A DNA stretch of 10,230 bases. Origin: Chloroflexota bacterium (GTDB lineage Bacteria; Chloroflexota; Limnocylindria; Limnocylindrales; CSP1-4). The position numbers and the translations under genes were made by a program. Positions 4,686 to 10,133 of this stretch are shown here, one piece after another (position 1 is the first letter of the stretch; the number at the start of each line of letters is the position of its first letter). The notes below the pieces were generated by a model. That model was not told the DNA's origin. It searched no databases and was given only the letters and a program-made list of their open reading frames with translations. The DNA is taken from NCBI GenBank assembly GCA_021785115.1, contig JAJYGO010000146.1, forward strand, positions 1 to 10,230. The letters are read 5' to 3'.

Positions 4686-7241
4686 CTACGCCGCCTCGTC
4701 TGCGTGGGCCCTGGCGTCCGAGTGGCGCGGCAGCACGAAGGCGAACTCGCTGCCGCCGCCGTCGGGCGAGTTGGCGGCGATGCGCCCTCCCATCGCCTCC
4801 ACCAGGCGCCGCGACACGTACAGGCCGATGCCCGCGCCGCTGGCCAGGCCAGCCGTCGAGGGCGACCGGTAGAAGGGGTCGAAGACCTTCTCGGCCTCGC
4901 CTGGGGCGAGCCCAGGCCCCTCGTCCCTGACCGCCACCTCGACCCCGTCGGGGACGCCCCGGATGGCCACCTCGACCCGCCCGCCGGCGGGGCTGTACTT
5001 GGCGGCGTTCGAGAGGAGGTTCCGCACGACCTGCGCAATGGCGGTCTCGTCGCCCCCCACGGTCGCTAGGTTGGGTGCTGCCTGCCAGCTGAACTCCACG
5101 GCGGGCCACCGGCCGGTCTCCGAGCCGACGACAGCCGGGACCAGGTGCTGCAGCAGGACCGGCTGCGATCCCAGCTCGATCCCCTCGTCGAACTTGGCCA
5201 GCACCATCAGGTCCTCGACGAGGCGATACAGGCGGTTGGCCTCGGCCGCGACATCGGCGAGGATCTCCGCGGCCAGCTCGGGCTTGAGCGTCCGACCGGG
5301 GCGCGTGAGCACCGCGGCGGCCGCGTAGATGGTCGTCACCGGCGTGCGGAGCTCGTGCGACAGCAGGCTCAGGAAGGTCTCCCGCAGGGCCTGGCCGCGC
5401 CGGAACGCCGTCACGTCGCGACAGGCGACGACCACAGTTGCCTCGCCCAGCCCCGAAGACGGCTCGACGCGATAGGCGGACACCTCCACCCACGCGTTCG
5501 GCCGATCGCGGAGCCGCACCTCAGCGGGTCGCTCGGGGAGCGCCTTGAGCCCGTTTCCAGCGGAGTCCAGGAACTGGTTCAGCAGGTCGTCGAGCGTCAC
5601 GACGGACTCGCCGATCAGGCCCGTCGCGGCCCGGTTCGCCGCCCGGATGACGCCCTTGGCCTCATCGACGAGGAGGAATCCCTCACCAACCGCACCGAGC
5701 ACCGTCTCCATCTCCGCGGCGCGCCGGCGATCGAGCTCGGCCAGCTCCTCCACCCTCCGGTGCAGTCGGGCGTTCTCGAGCGCACGCCCGGCCCGGCGGC
5801 CGAGCTCCTCCCCGACGTTCAGCTCGGCCAGCTCGAAGGGGCGGTCGGCGTGGCGGATGAAGGTCAGCACGCCGCACGTCGTTCCCTGGACCGCCAGGGG
5901 GAGCTGGAGCATCCACCCCGGCGCCAGATCCTGCAGGGTCGCCCCGTCGTGGGGGGTCTCGGCGAGCTGGGCGATGGTCTCCGCGTCGAGGCGATGCGCG
6001 ACCGCGTGCCCGAGCTCCAGCATTGCCGCGCCGCGGCCCATCCGGCTGATCGGGAGGGGGTGCTGCTCCAGCTCCGCGCCCGCCGCCTGCAGCGCCCGGT
6101 CATGGGTGAACACGAGGCGACGGGGTCCGTCCGGCTCGTCGAGGTCGAGCATGCCCAGATCGCCGAGCTGCGGGATGGCGATCTTCGGCAGGACGCGCAC
6201 CAGGTCCTCGTAGTCGAACGTGGCCCCCAGGGTGCGTCCCGCGTCAGCGAGCACATTGAGGAAGCCCGTGGCGGCCTCGGCCCGGCGCAGGGCGGCGACC
6301 TCGGCGGTGAACATCCGATGCCGGTCCAGCGCCGAAGTGCCGACGCGCGCGAGGGCTGCGATGAAGGCACGTCGATCCGCCGCGAGGGCGTGGGCGCGGT
6401 CCCAGATGAAGGCCAGAACCCCCGGACCCGAGGGCAGCTGGATCGACACCGCCGCCACCGCTGGCCCGGCCCGGTGGCCCGACGCCGGCAGCCCGTCGTC
6501 GAAGTGCGCCCTCCCCGTCTGCGCCACCGTGAGCAACAGCGGCTCGAGATCGCCGAGCACCACGGCTTCTGTACGGCCCCCGGCCGCCAGGGCCGCGACG
6601 ATCCGCAGGCCGGCGCCGCCTTCTGCCGGGACGCCGACCAGCGCCTGGTCAGCCCGCAGGGCGACGGCGCCCCGCTGGACCACCGCCTGGAGCATGTCGT
6701 CCGTCGTCTCGCCGTCCGCCAAGTCCGTCGCCAGGCGCTCGAGCGCCTCCAGCCGACGTGCCGCGGTATTGGCGCGGTCGAGGAGCTGCTCGGCCTCCCG
6801 GCTGGCCGCGACGGAGCGGCGCTCGGCGCGGGCCCGAACCGCGGCCAGGCCGTCCACGAGCAGGCCCGTTCCGGCCAGGATCGCGATCGTCAGTCGGTCG
6901 GCGCTGGTCACGTCGGCGAGCTGTCCACGCTCGGCCGCGACGCCTGCGGTTTCGAGGATGACGGCGAGGACGGTCGCGAGCAGGCCGGGGCCGGGGCCGC
7001 CGATCCAGGCGGCGATCACGATGGCCGCCACGGTCGGCAGGGCCGTCGGCCTGCCGTCGAGCACGGGCATCAGGTCGATCTCGACCAGCATCGCCACCGC
7101 CGGGGCCAGCACGGCGATCAGGAACGCGAGCGCCCTGCGCGCAGCCGGCGCGTGACGTCGCAGCCTGCCCCTGTCACCTGTCCGCAAGGCGGTGGCCCCG
7201 TCCGGGGATCCCAAGACCGTCTCGCCGACCTGAGGATTCAC
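4686..7241 (-). CDS. multi-domain membrane sensor histidine kinase (DUF4118-like, GAF, PAS, HisKA, HATPase)
   Basis: 851 residues from GTG. Membrane region 37-134 holds four hydrophobic helices with the layout of the KdpD-type DUF4118 domain. A coiled linker (about 135-172) leads to a GAF-like region (about 175-310), a second GAF-like region (about 322-495) and a PAS-like region (about 510-615, with GFLLVDEAKGVIRAANRAA). The kinase core is complete: H-box FLSLLSHELRTP with phospho-acceptor His629, N-box NLLSNAAKY (741-749), G1 DEGPG (773-777), F-box FDPFYR, and G2 GAGIGL (802-807). It has no receiver domain and lacks the N-terminal KdpD sensor domain. The GTG at 7241 is the likeliest start, with no good Shine-Dalgarno site; two downstream TTG codons are alternatives, all before the first helix. 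The open frame continues far upstream but is non-coding in character and overlaps the divergent small gene. Probable partner: the KdpE-like regulator at 2830-3576. Ligand unknown. Confidence 0.92.
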   Translation of the reverse strand: MNPQVGETVLGSPDGATALRTGDRGRLRRHAPAARRALAFLIAVLAPAVAMLVEIDLMPVLDGRPTALPTVAAIVIAAWIGGPGPGLLATVLAVILETAGVAAERGQLADVTSADRLTIAILAGTGLLVDGLAAVRARAERRSVAASREAEQLLDRANTAARRLEALERLATDLADGETTDDMLQAVVQRGAVALRADQALVGVPAEGGAGLRIVAALAAGGRTEAVVLGDLEPLLLTVAQTGRAHFDDGLPASGHRAGPAVAAVSIQLPSGPGVLAFIWDRAHALAADRRAFIAALARVGTSALDRHRMFTAEVAALRRAEAATGFLNVLADAGRTLGATFDYEDLVRVLPKIAIPQLGDLGMLDLDEPDGPRRLVFTHDRALQAAGAELEQHPLPISRMGRGAAMLELGHAVAHRLDAETIAQLAETPHDGATLQDLAPGWMLQLPLAVQGTTCGVLTFIRHADRPFELAELNVGEELGRRAGRALENARLHRRVEELAELDRRRAAEMETVLGAVGEGFLLVDEAKGVIRAANRAATGLIGESVVTLDDLLNQFLDSAGNGLKALPERPAEVRLRDRPNAWVEVSAYRVEPSSGLGEATVVVACRDVTAFRRGQALRETFLSLLSHELRTPVTTIYAAAAVLTRPGRTLKPELAAEILADVAAEANRLYRLVEDLMVLAKFDEGIELGSQPVLLQHLVPAVVGSETGRWPAVEFSWQAAPNLATVGGDETAIAQVVRNLLSNAAKYSPAGGRVEVAIRGVPDGVEVAVRDEGPGLAPGEAEKVFDPFYRSPSTAGLASGAGIGLYVSRRLVEAMGGRIAANSPDGGGSEFAFVLPRHSDARAHADEAA

Positions 7242-7256
7242 GAACGCACCCGATGC

Positions 7257-7263
7257 AGGAGGG
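7257..7263 (+). promoter_or_regulatory. ribosome binding site of the 89-residue membrane protein
   Basis: AGGAGGG lies eight nt before ATG 7272 and fixes that start, against a later ATG (codon 41). It falls inside the 30-bp gap between this gene and the divergent kinase start. Confidence 0.7.
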
Positions 7264-7271
7264 CACCGCCC

Positions 7272-7541
7272 ATGGTCCCGGACGACAGCACCGAGCCCGC
7301 CCGCCAGTACACCAGGCCGGGCTCCCGGCGCCACCGCGGCGTGGCCGCTGCCAGCTGGCCGGCTGGCGGGCGCCGAACGGACGAGCGATCGATGCGGGCG
7401 CTGGAGATCCTCGTGGCGAGCGCCGTACTGGCCGGGGTCGCCGTCACCGCGCTCAGCCGGCCCGTGGACGGGCGCACGGTCGCACTGCTCGCGGGCGCAC
7501 TCGTGATGCTGCTCGCGGCGCTCATCGCGCTGTTCCGCTGA
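7272..7541 (+). CDS. small two-helix membrane protein, function unknown
   Basis: 89 residues. A polar, basic N-terminal tail (1-40; Arg-rich, probably cytoplasmic) is followed by two hydrophobic segments, about 43-61 (ALEILVASAVLAGVAVTAL) and about 69-88 (VALLAGALVMLLAALIALF), joined by a short SRPVDGRT loop, so a hairpin membrane topology is predicted. ATG 7272 is supported by AGGAGGG eight nt upstream. It is divergent from the sensor kinase, with only 30 bp between start codons, so any promoter must lie within the kinase's 5' coding part. It ends at a short GC palindrome and converges on the next minus-strand gene. No family is recognised. Possible roles are a partner of the divergent kinase or an unrelated envelope protein. 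That it is real rests on the ribosome site and clean hydrophobic pattern. Confidence 0.6.
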   Translation: MVPDDSTEPARQYTRPGSRRHRGVAAASWPAGGRRTDERSMRALEILVASAVLAGVAVTALSRPVDGRTVALLAGALVMLLAALIALFR

Positions 7542-7543
7542 CC

Positions 7544-7555
7544 GCCCTCGAGGGC
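7544..7555 (+). terminator. 12-bp perfect palindrome right after the small membrane protein gene
   Basis: GCCCTCGAGGGC starts three nt past the TGA. In RNA it gives only a 4-bp stem with a 4-nt loop and no U-tract, so a terminator role is possible but weakly supported. Confidence 0.3.
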
Positions 7556-7721
7556 ACGGCCGCAGTCGACAGCCACGGCATCGGCCGAGGTCATGTTCGC
7601 GTCCTTCGCTGGACGGTCGGCGAGACTGCGTCCGCGTCGCCGGGCCGCCCGCTAACGATGCCGCAGGCGGCCTCGCGTTCACACCCGGCGATGCGCCACC
7701 CCCGTTACGGCAGCATTGCGA

Positions 7722-7742
7722 CGACCGGGGACTACCCGGTCG
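7722..7742 (-). terminator. 8-bp hairpin spanning the stop codon of the HAD-like gene
   Basis: CGACCGGG (7722-7729) pairs with CCCGGTCG (7735-7742). The 5-nt loop contains the complete stop codon (CTA at 7732-7734, read TAG). The stem therefore uses the last codons of the gene and the first bases after it. It may act as terminator at the convergent junction with the gene ending at 7541. Confidence 0.45.
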
Positions 7743-8157
7743 CCTCGGCGACCAGGATCTCGAGGATCGCGCTGCCCAGTGACCTCGCCAGCCGATCGGC
7801 CGGTCGGTGCGCCAGGTCGCTGGCGCGGCTCGACGCCGCGACGAGCACCGTTCTCAGCCGCGGGTGCTCGCGCTTGGCGGCGCATCGGCCGGGGCTGTCG
7901 GTGACGAGCCAGCCTGTCGCGGTGCGCCCCTCGCCGGCCGGCCAGCCCTCCGGCGCGACGGCGACCTGACAGCGCGGCGGCAGGGACTCGCGCGCCGCGC
8001 GGACCTGGTCGGCCTCGCCCAGGAGCAGCACCTCGTGCCCGCTGGCCAGGAGGTGGCCGATCAGCCGAGCTGCGTCGTCACGCAAGGTGAGGCTGCGCGA
8101 GGCGGCCATTCCCCCGGCGATCATCAGGACGCCGCTGTCGAGGTAGATCGTCGTCAT
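7732..8157 (-). CDS. small alpha/beta protein, possibly degenerate HAD-like, function unknown
   Basis: 141 residues. The alternation of hydrophobic strands and helices suggests a Rossmann-like fold: MTTIYLDSGVLM (strand with Asp7), a helix with LRDDAARLIGHLLASG, strand HEVLLLGEA (41-49), helix, strand CQVAVAP, then TGWLVTDSPGRCAAKR (81-96) and LRTVLVAA (101-108). This order resembles HAD-superfamily proteins (motif I Asp, a motif II strand after GHEV, a VTDSP loop and a Lys), but the second motif I Asp is replaced (DSG) and the catalytic set is not convincing, so an inactive or unrelated fold is possible. ATG 8157 is taken because the first strand follows at once; the ribosome site is poor (GAG at 8-9 nt). 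Longer upstream frame sequence is Arg/Pro-rich and looks non-coding. It is divergent from the zinc-ribbon gene (215-bp gap). Confidence 0.6.
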   Translation of the reverse strand: MTTIYLDSGVLMIAGGMAASRSLTLRDDAARLIGHLLASGHEVLLLGEADQVRAARESLPPRCQVAVAPEGWPAGEGRTATGWLVTDSPGRCAAKREHPRLRTVLVAASSRASDLAHRPADRLARSLGSAILEILVAEATG

Positions 8158-8220
8158 GGGGGCGACTCTAGGCGATCCGGCCATGCACGGTCGTTCCAGG
8201 CGCCGCCGGGAGTGCTTGCA

Positions 8221-8243
8221 GCGAGGTGGCAAGCGAGGTGGCA
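8221..8243. repeat. 11-bp direct repeat in a divergent intergenic region
   Basis: GCGAGGTGGCA occurs at 8221-8231 and 8233-8243 with one base between (12-bp period, close to one helical turn). It lies between the divergent HAD-like and zinc-ribbon genes, where a regulator site would be expected; a chance slippage product is equally possible. Confidence 0.45.
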
Positions 8244-8331
8244 GAGGACGCCGGCGCTCGCGGTCAGCAGCCGTTGTTGCGCTGCCGAAAGGCCCCCCGG
8301 CGACCCGGCGGCGTCTCAGCAAGGCCCCGTC

Positions 8332-8349
8332 CGGACCATAGGAGGTCCG
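8332..8349 (+). promoter_or_regulatory. leader hairpin before the zinc-ribbon gene
   Basis: CGGACC (8332-8337) pairs with GGTCCG (8344-8349) around the loop ATAGGA. It lies 23 bp before the start codon, just ahead of the AAAGGAGG ribosome site, so it would sit in the 5' leader or overlap the promoter. Regulation by this structure is inference. Confidence 0.3.
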
Positions 8350-8372
8350 CTAACCGCAAAGGAGGCGCAGTG

Positions 8373-8684
8373 ATGAGCATGACGGTGAGGCAGTGCATGC
8401 GGTGTGGCCGGGAGGATCTCCGCGAGCGCTGGCCGTCCATGGATGACGCCATTGAGGCGGGGGCGCTGAGCGAGCCGTGGACGTGTCCGGTGTGCGCGTG
8501 GGTGGAGGCCGACCTGGTCGAGGCGACCACGGGCACCTCGGCGAAGGCGCCCGGTGACGAGGCCCCTCCCCGGAGCGAGGCGGGCGCCGACGGCGACATG
8601 GCCGACCAGCGCGGCGTGGACCGCGGCGTGGACGAGGCCCGGCGCGCGGCCGACGACAGGATCCTGTTCCGGTACCCCCACTGA
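8373..8684 (+). CDS. small zinc-ribbon protein, function unknown
   Basis: 103 residues. The N-terminal half carries two Cys pairs, CMRC (Cys8, Cys11) and CPVC (Cys38, Cys41), spaced as in a treble-clef or zinc-ribbon knuckle, with a helical DAIEAGALSE segment between. The second half (about 52-95) is low-complexity, acidic and Ala/Gly-rich, probably disordered, and ends in the conserved-looking patch DDRILFRYPH. AAAGGAGG sits seven nt before ATG 8373, a near-perfect ribosome site; GTG 8370 would add one residue. It is 32 bp upstream of the J-domain gene on the same strand and is probably co-transcribed, which suggests a chaperone-linked or nucleic-acid-linked role. No named family is recognised. 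Confidence 0.75.
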   Translation: MSMTVRQCMRCGREDLRERWPSMDDAIEAGALSEPWTCPVCAWVEADLVEATTGTSAKAPGDEAPPRSEAGADGDMADQRGVDRGVDEARRAADDRILFRYPH

Positions 8685-8716
8685 CCGGGCGGCGGCTTGA
8701 CCGACGGCGCGGCAGC

Positions 8717-9106
8717 GTGCATCGTCCGCGCATGCGTCCCGCCCGTCAGCCAGCCGACCCGTATGCCGTGCTCGGCGTCGAGCCCGGCGCCACGCGTGCG
8801 GACATCCGGCGCGCCTACCGGCGCCGCGCCCTCGAGGTCCACCCCGACGTGGCCGGAGCGGACACCACGGCCGAGATGGCGGCCCTCAACGACGCCCGCG
8901 ACCGGCTCCTGGCGCGTACCCCGGGACGGCGGCCGCGGGCGGCCAGCGCGGCTGGGGAACCGGGCGACGAGGGCCCGGACGCGCCCGGCGACCCGGCCAG
9001 CCCGAGGCGGAGCCGGCCCGGGGAGGAGCCCTCGTTCAGCCACGCCCCCACCTGGGACGACTACTGGGCGGCGTGGAACGACCCGCCGCGGCGGCCGCCC
9101 TCCTGA
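8717..9106 (+). CDS. short J-domain (DnaJ-like) protein
   Basis: 129 residues from GTG, 124 from the in-frame ATG at 8732. J-domains stimulate the ATPase of Hsp70 (DnaK). The domain spans about 14-66: DPYAVLGVEPGATRADIRRAYRRRALEVHPD holds helices I-II and the essential HPD at 42-44, then helix III (AEMAALNDARDRLL). There is no Gly/Phe region, zinc-finger or C-terminal substrate-binding domain, so it is a class III type protein. The remainder (67-108) is disordered, followed by an aromatic patch HAPTWDDYWAAWNDPP (109-124) that may be a binding motif. Neither start has a good ribosome site, and translation coupling with the gene ending 32 bp upstream is possible. A hairpin at 9132-9164 probably ends the transcript. 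Confidence 0.85.
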   Translation: MHRPRMRPARQPADPYAVLGVEPGATRADIRRAYRRRALEVHPDVAGADTTAEMAALNDARDRLLARTPGRRPRAASAAGEPGDEGPDAPGDPASPRRSRPGEEPSFSHAPTWDDYWAAWNDPPRRPPS

Positions 9107-9131
9107 TCGGCGCACCGGCGGCGACGGCTGC

Positions 9132-9164
9132 GCCCGCCCGGTCCGATGGTCCCGACCGGCGGGC
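9132..9164 (+). terminator. hairpin downstream of the J-domain gene
   Basis: GCCCGCCCGGTC (9132-9143) pairs with GACCGGCGGGC (9154-9164): 11 base pairs with a single bulged C and a 10-nt loop, 25 nt past the J-domain stop. No T-tract follows. It probably separates the zinc-ribbon/J-domain transcript from hypA. Confidence 0.5.
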
Positions 9165-9222
9165 CCGATCGGCCCGGCACCCGTTCCGAACCGCGATCGA
9201 GCATGGGGTCGGGCGGCAGGAT

Positions 9223-9257
9223 CGGCTGTCGTTGGCCCTCGCCTACCGTGACAGCCG
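9223..9257. promoter_or_regulatory. 8-bp inverted repeat upstream of hypA
   Basis: CGGCTGTC (9223-9230) and GACAGCCG (9250-9257) are exact inverted copies separated by 19 bp, ending 60 bp before the hypA start. The spacer includes TACCGT (9244-9249), a possible -10 of TAnnnT type without a clear -35. An operator over the hypA promoter is plausible, a hairpin is the alternative. Confidence 0.35.
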
Positions 9258-9317
9258 GCTCGGTGCGAGGCGGCGCCGGGCTGGCGGCAGTCGTCGCCTC
9301 GCCTAGGAGGGCTGAGG

Positions 9318-9659
9318 GTGCACGAGGTCGGGATGGTGGCCGCGCTGGTGGACGCGGTCGTCGCCAGCGTCGGCGGGCGTCGGGTGGACCTGGTCCGGGT
9401 CCGCCACGCGAGCACCGTGCCCGAGGACGTGCTGCGGCAGACGTTCGCGATGCTCACGGCCGAGGGGCCGCTGGCCGGCGCGGCGCTCGAGACCGAGGTA
9501 TTCCCGGTCCGACTGGCCTGCCCCTGCGGGTTCGACGGCGCGCTCGGGCACGACGACGTGATCGGCCCGGGCCAGGCGGTTTGCCCTTCGTGCGGGGGCC
9601 TCCGCGCCTTCCCGCCCACGCCTGAGCTGGAGCTTGTCCGGGTGCTCGCGACCACCTGA
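9318..9659 (+). CDS. HypA-like nickel metallochaperone (hydrogenase maturation family)
   Basis: 113 residues, the usual length of the family. HypA passes nickel to [NiFe]-hydrogenase (or urease) precursors together with HypB. The mature N-terminus reads MHE from a GTG start, so the nickel ligand His2 and Glu3 are in place; the start is fixed by AGGAGG seven nt upstream. The helical VGMVAALVDAV, strand RRVDLVRVRH and the stretch VPEDVLRQTFAMLT follow the family pattern. The zinc site has Cys68, Cys70, Cys89 and Cys92: the second pair is the normal CPSCG, but the first is CPC rather than the CxxC seen in most members. No hypB, other hyp gene, hydrogenase or urease subunit lies in the window, so its client is unknown. 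An 8-bp inverted repeat lies upstream and a hairpin 12 nt downstream, so it is probably monocistronic. Confidence 0.85.
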   Translation: MHEVGMVAALVDAVVASVGGRRVDLVRVRHASTVPEDVLRQTFAMLTAEGPLAGAALETEVFPVRLACPCGFDGALGHDDVIGPGQAVCPSCGGLRAFPPTPELELVRVLATT

Positions 9660-9670
9660 ATGGGGCACGG

Positions 9671-9712
9671 CCGGTGCGGAGGGAGGTGTCAGGCGGTGCC
9701 AGGACGCACCGG
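9671..9712 (+). terminator. 8-bp hairpin downstream of hypA
   Basis: CCGGTGCG (9671-9678) is exactly complementary to CGCACCGG (9705-9712). The loop is long (26 nt) and starts 12 nt past the stop codon. A GTTCAG follows, not a real T-tract. A terminator is the simplest reading. Confidence 0.4.
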
Positions 9713-9745
9713 AGTTCAGCCGAAAACCCGTGCACCGCGCCCGTC

Positions 9746-9793
9746 GGGGCCGCACAATCCGTGCGGCTTCCCGGTCCGGACCTCCAGACCGGG
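9746..9793. repeat. two adjacent hairpins
   Basis: First: GCCGCAC (9749-9755) pairs with GTGCGGC (9761-9767) around AATCC, extended by G-U and G-C pairs to 9746-9770. Second: CCCGGTC (9770-9776) pairs with GACCGGG (9787-9793) around a 10-nt loop. The stems abut. They could be a second terminator for hypA or part of a structured RNA. Confidence 0.4.
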
Positions 9794-9811
9794 TGAGCGC
9801 CCGGGGGCCGG

Positions 9812-9823
9812 CGATCGCGATCG
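9812..9823. repeat. 12-bp palindrome with clustered GATC sites
   Basis: CGATCGCGATCG is fully self-complementary and followed by ATCG, so three GATC sites fall within 14 bp. It contains GCGATCGC. Such clusters can be methylation or protein binding sites; no function is shown. Confidence 0.4.
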
Positions 9824-9970
9824 ATCGACGCATGGATGTGCCCCCACGCGCCGTTCGCGCGGTCCCGGCCCGCCGGTTCGCGCCGAGATCGGCTCGTCTG
9901 GGCCCCGGCCGGCCCATCTGGGGCCTGCGGCATCCTCCAGTCAGCCCCGCGTCCGGGGGACTCCTCGCGA

Positions 9971-9997
9971 CCCCACCCCGTCGCACCCCTCGACCCC
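9971..9997 (-). promoter_or_regulatory. four-tetrad G-quadruplex motif
   Basis: The minus strand holds four runs of four G (complement of CCCC at 9971-9974, 9976-9979, 9986-9989 and 9994-9997) with loops of 1, 6 and 4 nt, meeting the standard intramolecular G-quadruplex pattern with four tetrads. The plus strand has the matching C-runs. It lies 137-163 bp before the helix-turn-helix gene, on its template strand. Confidence 0.55.
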
Positions 9998-10133
9998 GAT
10001 TGGTACCACCGGGTCACCGAGAGTACGGCTTGTCCGAAGTGCCCCGCACCCCGACACTCCGGCCTGCAGCGAGTCGGACTGCACTGAACTGTCCGCCAGA
10101 GCCTTGCCCGGCTCGGTCAAGAGGGAACCTGCC

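Larger units (their letters stand above)
9660..10133. other. 474-bp gene-free region between hypA and the helix-turn-helix gene
   Basis: No open frame here has a ribosome site, plausible composition or a recognisable domain. It contains the hypA downstream hairpin, two adjacent hairpins (9746-9793), a 12-bp GATC-rich palindrome (9812-9823), a 6-bp stem GGCCCC/GGGGCC at 9901-9906 and 9920-9925, and a four-run G-quadruplex motif on the minus strand (9971-9997). The promoter of the gene at 10134 should lie in its right part; TTGGTA at 10001-10006 is a weak -35 candidate. A structured non-coding RNA is possible but unproven. Confidence 0.5.

Noticed and set aside
5145..7541. Long plus-strand open frame opposite the histidine kinase
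   Set aside because: The part before 7272 is shadow sequence of the kinase; only its last 89 codons, with their own ribosome site and hydrophobic helices, look real.
7242..7682. Extension of the kinase frame by 147 residues upstream of GTG 7241
   Set aside because: The extension is Arg/His/Glu/Gly-rich, lacks a domain, and overlaps the divergent small gene; it reads like non-coding sequence.
2752..8223. Shared 12-mer GTGCTTGCAGCG at 2752-2763 and 8212-8223, both intergenic
   Set aside because: A single 12-base match in 10 kb of GC-rich DNA is expected by chance, and the flanks do not match.
10001..10022. TTGGTA as -35 box for the helix-turn-helix gene
   Set aside because: The candidate -10 (TACGGC) lacks the final T, and the start codon is more than 100 bp away.
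9836..10087. 83-codon plus-strand open frame with a CPKC motif
   Set aside because: No ribosome site, and the composition shows no folded domain; the single Cys pair is probably chance.
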